64,000 bases of DNA from DDH964 sp963806685 (GTDB taxonomy: Bacteria; Desulfobacterota; Desulfuromonadia; Desulfuromonadales; DDH964), in assembly GCA_963806685.1 (NCBI GenBank), contig CAWDZB010000005.1:79570-143569 (forward strand), in the 5' to 3' direction. Positions 26,200 to 36,224 of this stretch are shown here, piece by piece; the first letter of the stretch is position 1; every line of letters starts with the position of its first letter. The position numbers and the translations under genes are program-made. The notes beneath the pieces were generated by a model. That model ran no database searches. It worked only from the letters and a program-made list of their open reading frames with translations, and was not told the origin of the DNA.

Positions 26200-28880
26200 G
26201 CCGCGGCGGCTTCCGGAAAGAGATCCTTAAACGAGCGGTGGAAGGCGCGCTGGTCCTGACCGCTACCCGTCGTCTGGCCCGGCAGCTGCTCGATCGTGAC
26301 CGCCAGGACCGGTCCCGGGCCGGGCAGGTGGCCTGGGTCAAGCCAGCCATCCTCAGCGGCCAGGACTGGCTGCAGGAGCAGCTGGCCCGGCTCGGGGAGG
26401 ACTGGCACACCCTCCCGGCCGCTGCCGCGCGCCGGGTTTGGGAAGAGGTCATCGAGGAAGACCTTGCGGCGGCCGGGCTCGACCTGCTCCAGGTTGCGGC
26501 GAGTGCGGCGCGGGCCCAGGAAGCCCACCAGCTGCTGGTCGATTACGGCGCCGATTGCGGCGGCGCCTATCCGCTCAGCGAGGATCACCGGGCCTTTCTA
26601 CGCTGGCGTCGGGCCTATCTTGCCCGCCTGGATGCCGGGGGCTGGTCCGATCCGGCGACCGTCGCCGTCAGGATCGGAACTGCGCTCGAAAGCGGGCAGC
26701 TGCCGCTGCCGGCCGCCTGGCTGCTGGTCGGTTATGACGAGCTGCCGCCGCCGCTGCAGCGGCTGGCCGCCCTCGCCGGCAATGCTGTTAAAATTCTGCC
26801 GCCGCCCCTCGACCCGCTGGAAAAAACGCTGCGCCTCGCCGCGGCCGATGCCCGGGCCGAGGTCCGCGCCGCCGCCTGCTGGTCTCGCGGCCTGCTCGAG
26901 CAGGGGGCGGGGCGGATCGGCATCGTCGTTCCCGATCTCGCCGGCTACCGGGAGCTGATCGAACAGGTTTTTTTGGAGGAGCTCGATCCGCCCACGCTGC
27001 TGGCGATGAGCGACGAGGAGCGGCGCTTTGAGCTGTCGCTCGGCTCGCCCCTCGCCGGGCAGGGACCGGTGGCCGCGGCCCTGCGCCTGCTGGGCTGCGG
27101 CCGGCGGCTGGAGAGCGAACAGCTCGGGCGGCTGCTGCGTTCCCCCTACCTGTCCGGCGCCCTGGCCGAGGAAGCAGCGCGGGCCCGCTACGATGCCCGC
27201 CTGCGCCGCCTGCGCCGCTCTTCCTTCCCCCTCGAGCTGCTGCTGGTTCTCGGCCGCGACGGCAGTTCCCTGGCCCCCCCGTCCGGCTTTGCCGCCATTC
27301 TTGCCGCGCTGCAGAACGCCCGCGTCTCCCGCAAGGCGACCCCGGCCCACTGGGTGAAGAAGTTCCAGGAGCTGCTGGCCGCCGTCGGCTGGCCCGGGGA
27401 GCGTCCCCTCGACAGCCGCGAATTCCAGGCGGTCAGGGCCTGGGAGGAGAAGCTGCTTCCCGCCTTTGCCGCTCTTGACGGGGTCTGCCGTCCCCTGTCC
27501 CGGGAGGAGGCCGTGAGCCTGCTGCAGCGCCTGGCCATAGAGCAGGTGTTCCAGGTCGAGACTCCCGACCCGGGGATCCAGGTCTGCGGCATCCTCGAGG
27601 CCGGGGGGCTGGAATTCGACCATCTCTGGGTCCTCGGCCTGCATGAGAACGCCTGGCCGCCGGCCCCCCGCCCAAACCCCTTTCTTCCCCCCCGGTTGCA
27701 GGCCGAGCTGGGAATGCCCCGCGCCGACGCCGTCCGCGAGGCGCACTATGCCCGCCAGGTGCTGCGGCGGCTGCAGGCTGCCGCCCCCGAGGTGATCTGC
27801 AGTTATCCCCGCCAGGACGGGAACTGCGAACTGCGTCCCAGCCCGCTCCTTGCCGGCCTGGAAGAGATCGTTCCCGACTCCTTGCCCGGCCGCCCTCCGC
27901 AACGGCTGATCCAGGAGCTGGAACCTCTCCTGGAACGCTGCCGCGACGAGTACGGCCCGCCGCTGCCTATCGGCAGCGAACTGGCTGGCGGCACCGCGGT
28001 GCTGCGCGACCAGGCCCTCTGCCCCTTCCGGGGATTTGCTCGCCATCGGCTGGCCGCCCGCGCCCTGGAGAAACCCGGCCCCGGCCTCGACCCAGCTACC
28101 CGCGGCACCCTTGTGCACAAGTGCCTGGAACTTTTCTGGGCGCGCACCGGCAGCCATGCCGCCCTTTGCTCCATGAGTGACGCAGCGCGCGGCGCGGCGG
28201 TGGCGGATTGCGTGGCCGCGGCGCTGGCCTCGGTGGTAGGGAGTCCGGCCCTGGCTCCGCCGCCGGCCCTGCTGGCCATCGAGCAGGAGCGGCTGTGCCG
28301 GTTGCTGGAGGAATGGCTGGCGACGGTGGAACTCGATCGGCTGGCTGGCGCCGTAGAGGTGGTGACCGAGGAAAACCGTCCTGCCGAATGCGGGGGGCTG
28401 CGCCTGGCGACCAAGATCGACCGCCGGGACCTGTTCGGCGACGGGCGCAGCGTCATCCTCGATTACAAGACCGGGGTAACCGATCTCGACGAGCTGCTCG
28501 GCGAACGCCTGCTGGCCCCGCAGCTTCCCCTCTATGCCGTTACCGCGGCGGAGGATGGCCTGGCCGGAGTCGTAATCGGCCAGCTGCGGCGGGGTGACTG
28601 CAACCTCAAAGGGGTGGCCAGGGACGGTGACCTCTTTGCGAAAATCGACGCCTTCGACGGTTCGCGGACGGCGACCCGCTACGATCTGGCCGACTGGCCG
28701 GCGCTCCTCGATCGCTGGCGGCGTACCCTCGACGAACTCGGCCGCCAGATCCTGGCCGGCTTCGCGGCCGTCGAACCGGTCAGCCGACAAAAGGCCTGCC
28801 GCAGCTGCGACCTGTCGGCCCTCTGCCGGATCGGAGACGGGGACGTTGGCGACCGCCCTGCCGGGGAGGATGAGTCATGA
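26196..28880 (+). CDS. AddB-like PD-(D/E)XK DNA repair nuclease
   Basis: About 894 residues. The start is TTG at 26196, overlapping the VanZ stop; GTG at 26238 is an alternative. The N-terminal two thirds resemble an inactivated UvrD-like helicase (LVLTATRRLARQLLDRD start; GLEFDHLWVLGLHENAWPP at about residues 469-487), as in AddB. The C-terminus has the RecB-type nuclease motif ILDYKTGVTDLDELLG ... APQLPLYAV and a cysteine set, CPFRGFARHRL near residue 609 and CRSCDLSALC near the end, that would hold an iron-sulfur cluster. It would resect double-strand breaks with the downstream helicase-nuclease, with which it overlaps by four bases (ATGA). Confidence 0.87.
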   Translation: MSRGGFRKEILKRAVEGALVLTATRRLARQLLDRDRQDRSRAGQVAWVKPAILSGQDWLQEQLARLGEDWHTLPAAAARRVWEEVIEEDLAAAGLDLLQVAASAARAQEAHQLLVDYGADCGGAYPLSEDHRAFLRWRRAYLARLDAGGWSDPATVAVRIGTALESGQLPLPAAWLLVGYDELPPPLQRLAALAGNAVKILPPPLDPLEKTLRLAAADARAEVRAAACWSRGLLEQGAGRIGIVVPDLAGYRELIEQVFLEELDPPTLLAMSDEERRFELSLGSPLAGQGPVAAALRLLGCGRRLESEQLGRLLRSPYLSGALAEEAARARYDARLRRLRRSSFPLELLLVLGRDGSSLAPPSGFAAILAALQNARVSRKATPAHWVKKFQELLAAVGWPGERPLDSREFQAVRAWEEKLLPAFAALDGVCRPLSREEAVSLLQRLAIEQVFQVETPDPGIQVCGILEAGGLEFDHLWVLGLHENAWPPAPRPNPFLPPRLQAELGMPRADAVREAHYARQVLRRLQAAAPEVICSYPRQDGNCELRPSPLLAGLEEIVPDSLPGRPPQRLIQELEPLLERCRDEYGPPLPIGSELAGGTAVLRDQALCPFRGFARHRLAARALEKPGPGLDPATRGTLVHKCLELFWARTGSHAALCSMSDAARGAAVADCVAAALASVVGSPALAPPPALLAIEQERLCRLLEEWLATVELDRLAGAVEVVTEENRPAECGGLRLATKIDRRDLFGDGRSVILDYKTGVTDLDELLGERLLAPQLPLYAVTAAEDGLAGVVIGQLRRGDCNLKGVARDGDLFAKIDAFDGSRTATRYDLADWPALLDRWRRTLDELGRQILAGFAAVEPVSRQKACRSCDLSALCRIGDGDVGDRPAGEDES

Positions 28881-31800
28881 GCGCCGTCGTCGACCAGCAA
28901 CAGCGCCTGCACGCCCTCGACCCGGCGGGCTCCTTCATCGTCCAGGCCCCGGCCGGCTCGGGAAAGACCGAGCTTTTGACCCAGCGCATCCTCGCCCTGC
29001 TGGCCGTGGTCGACCACCCCGACGAAATCCTCGCCATTACCTTCACCCGCAAGGCCGCCGCGGAGATGCGGCACCGACTGCTGCAGGCCCTGGTCGCGGC
29101 ATCCGGTCCACCCCCCGCCGCCGCGCATGCCCGCCATACCTGGGAACTGGCCGGGAAGGTCCTGGAGCGGGACCGCTGCCGCGGCTGGAGCCTGCTCGAC
29201 ACCCCGTCGCTGCTGGCCATCCAGACCATCGACAGCTTCAATGCCGGCCTTGCCAGGCGCATGCCCTGGCTAAGCCGTTTTGGCGGCAGCCCGCGGATCG
29301 CCGAAGACCCGCAGCGTCTCTACCGTCAGGCGGCCCAGCGGACCCTGGAGCGGTCCGGCAGCGGCGGGCACGGTGGCAGTGCCGGTGCCCGGGTCCTCGC
29401 CCACCTCGACAACCGCCAGGAACAGCTCGAGACGCTGCTGGTGGCCATGCTGCAGCGCCGCGACCAGTGGCTGAGGCACCTCGCCGGCCGCAGCCTCGAA
29501 CAGGAGCGTTCGGCCCTGGAGGCGGCGCTGGACACCTACGTCCGCGGCTGCCTGGAGGACTGCCGGCGGCTGCTGAGCCCGTCCTTCTGGGAGCAGCTGG
29601 TCCCCCTGGCCCGCTACGCCGCCGCCAACCTGGGAGGGGAGCTGCTCCTGACCCGCCTGCCCGCCGGCGCCGTCCCGGGCAGCACCGCCGCTGATCTCCC
29701 GCTCTGGCAGGGGCTTGCCGACCTGCTGCTGACCGCCGTCGGCACGCCGCGACGGCGCGTCGACAAGAACTGCGGCTTTCCCCCCGGAAAGGATGGGGAA
29801 GCCGCGGCGATGAAGCAGGCGATGCAGGACCTGCTCGGCGCCCCGGAACTGATCGAACTGGCGCCCCGCCTCCACGCCCTGCGCCAGCTGCCGGCGCCGG
29901 CCTACGGCGATGAGCAGTGGGCGATCCTCGGCGACCTGGTCGAGCTGTTGCGGCTGGCCGCCGGCGAACTCTGGCTGGCCTTTGCCCGGCAAGGGGAGAC
30001 CGACTTCGCCGAGGTGGCAATGCGCGCCCTCGGCGCCCTCGGCGAAGGGACCTCTCCCAGCGATCTGCTGCTGCAGCTCGACGCGCGGGTCCGGCATATC
30101 CTTGTCGATGAATTCCAGGACACCTCCTACCTGCAGTTCGCGCTGCTCGACACCCTGACCGAAGGCTGGCAGCCCGGCGATGGCCGCACCCTGTTCGTGG
30201 TCGGCGACCCGATGCAGTCGATCTACCGCTTCCGGGAAGCCGAGGTCGGGCTGTTCCTGGCCGCCCGCCGCTCGGGGATCGGCCAGGTTCTCCTGGAGAG
30301 CCTGACCCTGGCCGCCAACTTTCGCTCCCGGGCGCCCCTGGTCGACTGGTTCAACGAGGTCTTCCAGCACATCTTCCCGGCCCGGGAAGATGTTGACCCG
30401 CGGCGCCGTCCCTTATGCCCGAGCGGTGGCCGCCGCCGGCGACGACCCGGCCGCGGCGGTGGAAGTGCTGCCGCGCCTTGGGCGTGACGACACTGCCGAG
30501 GCTCGCCAGGTCCTCGAGCTGGTGCGGCAGGGGCTGGACCGCGGGGAGCGGGTGGCGGTGCTGGTTCGGGCGCGCAGCCACCTCGGATCGATCCTGCCGG
30601 CCCTGCGTGCGGCGGGAATCCGCTACCTGGCCCAGGATGTCGATCTGCTGGCCGAGCGGTCGGTAGCCCGTGACCTGGTGGTCCTGACCCGCGCCCTACT
30701 CCACGCCGGCGACCGGCTGGCCTGGCTGAGCGTGCTGCGCGCCCCCTGGTGCGGATTGCTGCTTGGTGACCTCGAACGCTTGGTCGGCGACCAATCGCGG
30801 GCCACGGTACCGGGGCTGCTCGCCGATCCACTGCGCCTGGAACGGCTCTCCGCCGACGGCCGGCTGCGCGCGATGCGAACCTTTGCCGTCCTGCAGCGGG
30901 CCCGCGGCCAGCGCGGGCGACTCGGCCTGCGGCGGCTGGTCGAGGGGTGCTGGCTGGCCCTCGGCGGCCCGGCCTGCTACGCCGCGGCCGACCTCGACGA
31001 TGCCGCCCAGGTCTTCGAGCTGCTTTCCCGGCTCGATGCCGGCGGCGACCTCGACCCCCTGGAGGCCCTCGAGGAGGGGCTGCAGCGCCTCTACGCGGCT
31101 CCCGACGGGACTGCCGACGGCCGGCTGCAGGTGATGACAATCCACAAGGCCAAGGGGCTGGAGTTCGATACCGTCATCCTGCCGGGGCTCGGGCTCAGGG
31201 CCCGGAGCGGCGAGGCGCCGCTGCTGCGCTGGCTGGAACTGCCAGGGGCCGGGCTGCTGCTGGCGCCGATTCCCCGCAAGGCCGCCGGCGGGGATGCGAT
31301 TTATGCCGCCATCGGTGCCCTGGAGAAGGACCGCCAGGCTCTGGAGACGGTGCGGCTGCTTTACGTGGCGGCGACCCGCGCCCGCCGGCGTCTGTTCCTG
31401 CTCGGCCACTGCGACGCCACCGCCGCAGGACACCATGCTGCTCCAGCCGGTTCGTTGCTGGAGGTGCTGTGGCCGGCCCTGGGCGAGGAATTTTCCGCCG
31501 GCGAGCCGCCGGCCGCGGCGCCCGCGGCGCCCCCGGCGCCCACCGCGGAACTGCGCCGGCTGCCCGCCGACTGGGTCCTCCCTCCCCTCGGCGCTGCGCC
31601 ACTGCCCCCCTCTCCGGAGATCCTTCGCCCCTCCCAGCAGGGACCGGCCGGCGCGGTTCCTGCCGCCCACTTCACCGCCGCTGGCTGGACCGCCCGTGCA
31701 ACCGGCACCGTGCTGCATGTGCTTCTCGAACGAATTTGCCGCGAGGGACTGGAGAGCTGGAGCCCGGCTCGGATCGCCGGCCTCGAGGAAGAGCTGCGGC

Positions 31801-32201
31801 GGCGGCTGCAGCGGCTGGGGGTGGCCAGCGAGGAGCTGGCGGCGGCGATGCACCGGGTCCTCGCCGGGCTGGCGACCGCGGTTTCCGGCCCCAACGGCCG
31901 CTGGATCCTGGCCGGGCATGCCGGCGCTGCCGCGGAGCTGGCGCTGATCGGACCGCAGGTCGCCGCGGTCGTCGACCGCACCTTCGTCGACGGCGAAGAG
32001 CGGCGCTGGGTCGTCGACTACAAGACCAGCGAGCCGCGCCCAGGAGAGAGCCAGGAAGCCTTTTTCGCCGGGGAAAGCGATCGCTACCGCCCACAGCTGG
32101 CCGGTTATGCCCAGCTGCTGAAGGCCATCGAGCCGCAGCGCGAGGTGCGCGGCGGGCTCTATTTTCCCCTTTTCGACGGCTGGTGCGAAGTGCCGCTGTG
32201 A
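28877..32201 (+). CDS. UvrD/RecB-type helicase-nuclease (AddA-like), interrupted by one frameshift
   Basis: Two overlapping frames together give about 1107 residues. Frame one has Walker A QAPAGSGKTELLTQRIL, AITFTRKAAAEMRHRL, LVDEFQDTSYLQF and VVGDPMQSIYRFREAEVGLF; frame two has MTIHKAKGLEFDTVILPGLG, LLYVAATRARRRLFLL and the C-terminal RecB nuclease VVDYKTSEPRPGES. The switch is an extra base in GTTG at 30392-30395: removing one T gives REDVTRGAVPYARAV, as expected. A perfect 12 bp inverted repeat lies exactly there (30369-30393), so this may be a sequencing artefact. With its AddB-like partner it would process DNA ends for recombination. Confidence 0.87.
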
Positions 32202-32240
32202 GTGGCTCGCGGACCCCGATTCAGGCCAAGGAGGTATGCC

Positions 32241-32942
32241 ATGTTCCTGCCCGATACCCTAGCCGGCAGCCCTGAGCTGGTCATCGTCGTCAAACTGCTG
32301 CTCGCCGCCCTTGCCGGGGGAATCATCGGCCTCGAACGGGAGAAGCACGGCCGCCCGGCTGGCCTGCGCACCCACCTGCTGGTCGCCCTCGGCGCCTGCC
32401 TGATGATGATCATCTCCGAGTCCTTCCCGCTCAAATATGCTGGCGCCGATGCCACCAGCGCCCTGCGCATCGACCCGGCGCGCACGGCGGCGCAGATCGT
32501 CGTCGGCATCGGCTTTCTCGGCGCCGGGGTGATTCTCAAGGAGGGGGTTTCGATTCGCGGGCTGACCACCGCCGCCAGCCTGTGGATGGTCGCCGGCCTG
32601 GGGATGGCCTTCGGCATGGGGCTGGTGGTTCCCGCCGCGGCCAGCACGGCGATCGCCCTGGGAAGCCTGATCTTCCTGAAAAAACTGGAACCGGTGATCC
32701 AGAAGGACCGCTATCTCTTCCTGACCGTGGTGGCCCTGCAGCGGGACGAGATTTTCGGGGAACTCGAAAACATATTCACGGCCCGAAAGCTGCGCATCAG
32801 CAATGTCGAGTCGGATCTCGACCTCGACGCGGGAACGGTCCGTTTCGCATTCATCATTACTCAGCACCATCGCCGGATCGGCCAGGAGCTGACCCGGGAT
32901 ATCATGGCGGTGGAGGGGGTGCAGCGGATCAAGGTCAAGTAG
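32241..32942 (+). CDS. MgtC/SapB-family membrane protein
   Basis: 233 residues from ATG 32241 (AAGGAGG upstream). The MgtC core is clear: LLLAALAGGIIGLEREKHGR with PAGLRTHLLVALGACLMM, then QIVVGIGFLGAGVILKEG and GLTTAASLWMVAGLGMAFGM, giving about five membrane helices in the first 150 residues. A soluble C-terminal ACT-like region follows (about 155-233). MgtC proteins inhibit F-type ATP synthase or affect magnesium homeostasis; in free-living bacteria the role is not settled. It stands 39 bp after the helicase gene but has its own ribosome site. Confidence 0.88.
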   Translation: MFLPDTLAGSPELVIVVKLLLAALAGGIIGLEREKHGRPAGLRTHLLVALGACLMMIISESFPLKYAGADATSALRIDPARTAAQIVVGIGFLGAGVILKEGVSIRGLTTAASLWMVAGLGMAFGMGLVVPAAASTAIALGSLIFLKKLEPVIQKDRYLFLTVVALQRDEIFGELENIFTARKLRISNVESDLDLDAGTVRFAFIITQHHRRIGQELTRDIMAVEGVQRIKVK

Positions 32943-32960
32943 CGGCGCTGCGGCTCCGCC

Positions 32961-33458
32961 TCAGTTGTTCGGGGGGGAGCCCCCGGGCGGTGAAACGGGG
33001 GCGGAAGCGGCGATTTTGCGGCAGGGCAGGTCGACGCGAATGATTTCGCCGCGCTGGGAGATGAACAGGTCGTGGCTGGGGAGGTCGGGCTGGAAGGAGG
33101 GGCCCTGGCAATTGAGCTGGTAGGTTCCCTCGTACTTGAGGCCGGGAATGAAAGCCGGGACTGTATAGTCTTTGCCATCCAGAGCGCAGCTGAGCTGGCC
33201 GGTGAGATCGGGCTCGCCTGGGTCGCGGCGGCCGTTGCCGTTCTGATCGACAAAAGCATCGATCACCAGAATGCCGCGCTGGGTGGCCATCGGCGGGGCG
33301 CTGCCGAAGATCAGGTTGAGCAGATTTTCCTCCGGAGCCCGGTTGCGATTGAGGTTGTATTCTCCCGAGGTGGTCGCGGCGGTGCCGGTGGGGGCGACTA
33401 GGAGCAGGACGACCAACACCAGGAACGGATAACGGCAAAGAGTGGTGAGACGCTTCAT
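32961..33458 (-). CDS. Secreted protein with a DxNGNGxxDxGE calcium-loop motif
   Basis: 165 residues with a signal peptide (PFLVLVVLLLVAPTGTAA). The central VIDAFVDQNGNGRRDPGEPD matches the calcium-binding start of SdrD-B-like/SpaA-like beta-sandwich repeats, followed by a beta-rich part (LSCALDGKDYTVPAFIPGLK). The C-terminus is proline-rich. I do not recognise a specific family. It is convergent with mgtC and divergent from the second gspA, so it has its own promoter. A secreted structural or adhesion role is only a guess. Confidence 0.72.
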   Translation of the reverse strand: MKRLTTLCRYPFLVLVVLLLVAPTGTAATTSGEYNLNRNRAPEENLLNLIFGSAPPMATQRGILVIDAFVDQNGNGRRDPGEPDLTGQLSCALDGKDYTVPAFIPGLKYEGTYQLNCQGPSFQPDLPSHDLFISQRGEIIRVDLPCRKIAASAPVSPPGGSPPNN

Positions 33459-33660
33459 GGCGGCATCATAACCCAGAAGGCCCGCTTACCGCCACGGGGA
33501 ATTTTTCCTGAGGTACTGGGGGGGTGCCGGGGATAGCCCTCGACCGCGGCTTTTCCCCGGAGAGTGGATCGCCCGGGAAAAATTGTCATGCCGCGGATTT
33601 CGTGGTATGAAGGCCACGGTCCGACCCTGTCGGAACGCCATGCCGGAAATAGGAACAGCG

Positions 33661-35343
33661 ATGTACTGCGAACATTTTGGTTTGAAGGAAAATCCGTTTT
33701 CGATCGCTCCGGACCCGCGCTACCTGTATCTCAGTGGCGCCCACCGAGAGGCCATGGCCCATCTGCTCTTCGCCCTGCGCGGCGAGGGGTGCTTCGTGCT
33801 CCTGACCGGCGAAGTGGGAACCGGCAAGACCCTGGTCTGCCGCTGCCTGCTCGAACAGCTGCCGGACCAGGTGCAGGTCGCCCTGGTCCTCAACCCCTGC
33901 CTGAGCGTCGACGAACTGCTGGCGACGATCTGCGACGAGCTGGGCATCACCTACCCGGAAGGGAGCAGCGGCAGCAAGGTCTACGTCGACCGCCTCAACC
34001 GCTTTCTGCTCGATGCCCACGGCCGCGGCCTGACCACGGTGCTGATCATCGACGAGGCGCAGAACCTCTCCGGCGAGGTCCTGGAACAGCTGCGGCTGCT
34101 CACCAACCTGGAAACCGGCAGCCGCAAGCTGCTGCAGATAATCCTCATCGGCCAGCCCGAGCTGCGCACCCTGCTGCAGCGCCAGGACCTGCGGCAGCTC
34201 GCCCAGCGCATCACCGCCCGCTACCATCTCGGCCCCCTCGACCGCCGCGACCTCGAAGCCTACCTCTCCCAGCGGCTGGGCGTCGCCGGGGTGCGCCGCC
34301 CCCTGTTCAGCGCCGCTGCGCTGCGCCGGCTCTACCGGCTCAGCGGCGGCATCCCGCGGCTGATCAACGTTCTCAGCGACCGGGCGTTGCTCGGCGCCTA
34401 TGCCCGCGGCCGGCACCGGGTCGACGCTGCCCTGGTCGCTGCCGCGGCCCGGGAGGTGGATATTCCCCGGCCGCGCCTGGCCGTCGCCGCCGCCCTGGTG
34501 GCCCTGGCCGCACTGGTGACGGTTGGTGGGTTGTGGTGGCTTCAGTCGCCGAGGCCGGCGACGCCCCCGCCTTCGGCCGTTGTCGCTTCGCCCCCGAAAA
34601 CAGCAGCGGTGGCGGCTGAGAAAGGGGATGAGGCGCCACCTGGCGGCGTCGACGCTCCGGCTGCCAAGCCACCCCCGGCGGAGGCTGCTTCGGCCGCCAC
34701 AGGTGTGACGGCCGCAGTCGACCAGGACTGGTTTGCCGATATCGATCCCCAGGCCGAAGATCCCGCGGCGGCGTGGACGGTGCTGCTGCACCTCTGGGGC
34801 GATCCCTTTCCGGTCCCCGAACAGCCCTGCCGGCTGTCGCCGCAGAGCGGCTTCGCCTGCTTCACCTCCAGCGCCACCCTGGAGACCCTGCGCGCCCTCG
34901 ACCGGCCGGCGATCCTCAAGCTGCGCCGATCCGACGGCCGGCCCTTTTACGCGGTGCTCGCCGGAATGGACGGCGACCGGGTTATTCTGGCGCTCGACAA
35001 CAGGGTTGGGCTGCTTCCCGCCAAAAGGCTGCAGGAAGCCTGGCTGGGGAGCTTCACCCTCCTTTGGCAGCCCCCGGCCGATGTTCCGGCAACCCTCAAA
35101 CCGGGGGACAAGGGGCCGGCGGTCGGCTGGCTGACGGCCAGTCTCGACCTGGCCGCCGGCGTCGCGTCCGGGCAGCCGCCGGCCGAACGCTTCGGCCCGG
35201 GGCTCAGCGACCAGGTCAAGCAGTTTCAGCTGCGCCATGGCGTCCATCCCGACGGCATTGCCGGTCCCCAGACCTTGATCCTGCTCACCAATGCCCTGGC
35301 TGCTTCGGGGCCGCGGCTGGGTGATCTCTTTGCGGAGCACTGA
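33661..35343 (+). CDS. gspA: GspA/ExeA ATPase with C-terminal peptidoglycan-binding domain
   Basis: 560 residues from ATG 33661 (AGGAACAGCG upstream; MYCEHFGLKENPF is the family start, so the upstream in-frame ATGs are not used). AAA ATPase with Walker A GEVGTGKT (49-56) and Walker B VLIIDEAQN, one membrane helix (about 270-290), a Pro/Ala linker, a C39-like domain (about 370-475, WTVLLHLWGDPFPV ... FYAVLAGMDGDRVILAL) and a peptidoglycan-binding module (about 480-545, LKPGDKGPAVGWL ... GIAGPQTLILLTNAL). This is the classical ExeA layout: it spans the inner membrane, binds the cell wall and helps the type II secretin pass it. Confidence 0.9.
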   Translation: MYCEHFGLKENPFSIAPDPRYLYLSGAHREAMAHLLFALRGEGCFVLLTGEVGTGKTLVCRCLLEQLPDQVQVALVLNPCLSVDELLATICDELGITYPEGSSGSKVYVDRLNRFLLDAHGRGLTTVLIIDEAQNLSGEVLEQLRLLTNLETGSRKLLQIILIGQPELRTLLQRQDLRQLAQRITARYHLGPLDRRDLEAYLSQRLGVAGVRRPLFSAAALRRLYRLSGGIPRLINVLSDRALLGAYARGRHRVDAALVAAAAREVDIPRPRLAVAAALVALAALVTVGGLWWLQSPRPATPPPSAVVASPPKTAAVAAEKGDEAPPGGVDAPAAKPPPAEAASAATGVTAAVDQDWFADIDPQAEDPAAAWTVLLHLWGDPFPVPEQPCRLSPQSGFACFTSSATLETLRALDRPAILKLRRSDGRPFYAVLAGMDGDRVILALDNRVGLLPAKRLQEAWLGSFTLLWQPPADVPATLKPGDKGPAVGWLTASLDLAAGVASGQPPAERFGPGLSDQVKQFQLRHGVHPDGIAGPQTLILLTNALAASGPRLGDLFAEH

Positions 35344-35345
35344 GA

Positions 35346-36128
35346 ATGTCGTTTATCCTCGAAGCGCTGAAAAAAGCCGAAACGGAACGGCGCCAGGGGC
35401 AGCCCGGGAAGCCCGATCCCGCTGCCCCGGAGCCGCGCCCCCCGCAACGCCGCCGGGGTTGGCCGGTCCTGCTGTTGATCCTGGTGCTGCTGGTCAACGC
35501 AGGACTGCTTGCCTGGTGGCTCAAGCCATGGGCGAAGCATCCGGTGGCGCTGCAGAGCCCTGCGGTGGCCGGGAAAACGGCGCCCGCCCCGGCTCCTGCT
35601 CCTGGGCCTGCTACAGAGACCGTCACAAGGGAACCGGCCCTGGCTCCTGCTGCAGACCAGGGGACGACGGTCACCGGGGAACCGCCCGACGGCCAGTCGC
35701 TAGCCACCGTCCAGGAACCGGTCGCCGCCGCCGAGCCTATCGTAAACCCGGAACCGGCCGCCACTCTGCCGGCCGGCGCTGAGGCGGAAACGCCCCCTTC
35801 CCAACCAGGGGCTGCCGGCTCCGGGTCGGCAGCCATCCAAAAATCGGCCAGCGCCCCGGCGGCGACTGTCAAGGCTACCCTGCCCGCGGCCCAGCGGGTA
35901 CCGGCCTATCGCGACCTTCCCCCGGCCGAGCGGGCGAGGATTCCCGAGATCGACGTGCAACTGCACTACTACACCGCCGCGCCGGAGCGTCGGCTGGTGC
36001 GCATCAACGGCACCAACCTGCATGAAGGGGAGGGGGCCGGCGGGGTGCAGGTGGACGAGATCCGACCCGACGGGATGGTCCTCGAGGCCGGCGGGGTGAC
36101 CTTTTTCTACCCGGCCAGCCGGCTGTAG
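35346..36128 (+). CDS. gspB: GspB/ExeB general secretion accessory protein
   Basis: 260 residues, starting two bases after the gspA stop. The N-terminal MSFILEALKKAETERRQG is the diagnostic GspB/ExeB start, then one membrane helix (about residues 39-58), a long Pro/Ala/Thr spacer and the C-terminal GspB domain (about 185-260) with YRDLPPAERARIPEIDVQLH and VRINGTNLHEGEGAGGVQVD. It forms a complex with GspA for secretin assembly. It is the second such pair in this window; the first, at 11 kb, has a different GspA C-terminus. A strong terminator follows. Confidence 0.9.
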   Translation: MSFILEALKKAETERRQGQPGKPDPAAPEPRPPQRRRGWPVLLLILVLLVNAGLLAWWLKPWAKHPVALQSPAVAGKTAPAPAPAPGPATETVTREPALAPAADQGTTVTGEPPDGQSLATVQEPVAAAEPIVNPEPAATLPAGAEAETPPSQPGAAGSGSAAIQKSASAPAATVKATLPAAQRVPAYRDLPPAERARIPEIDVQLHYYTAAPERRLVRINGTNLHEGEGAGGVQVDEIRPDGMVLEAGGVTFFYPASRL

Positions 36129-36170
36129 GGTTTCGTAAATTCCGGCAACCGACAGGTAGGGAAAAGGAAA

Positions 36171-36203
36171 ACGGGCAGCTCTTTGAGCTGCCCGTCGTTT
36201 TTT
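36171..36203 (+). terminator. Rho-independent terminator after gspAB
   Basis: ACGGGCAGCT and AGCTGCCCGT form a perfect 10 bp stem with a 5-base loop, followed by CGTTTTTT. It may also serve bioA on the other strand. Confidence 0.88.
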
Positions 36204-36224
36204 AGCGGAATGGCCTGATTGGCG

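Noticed and set aside
26598..28790. 730-codon reverse ORF opposite the AddB-like gene
   Set aside because: GC-rich antisense shadow with Gly/Gln/Pro-rich composition; the plus strand has the real motifs.
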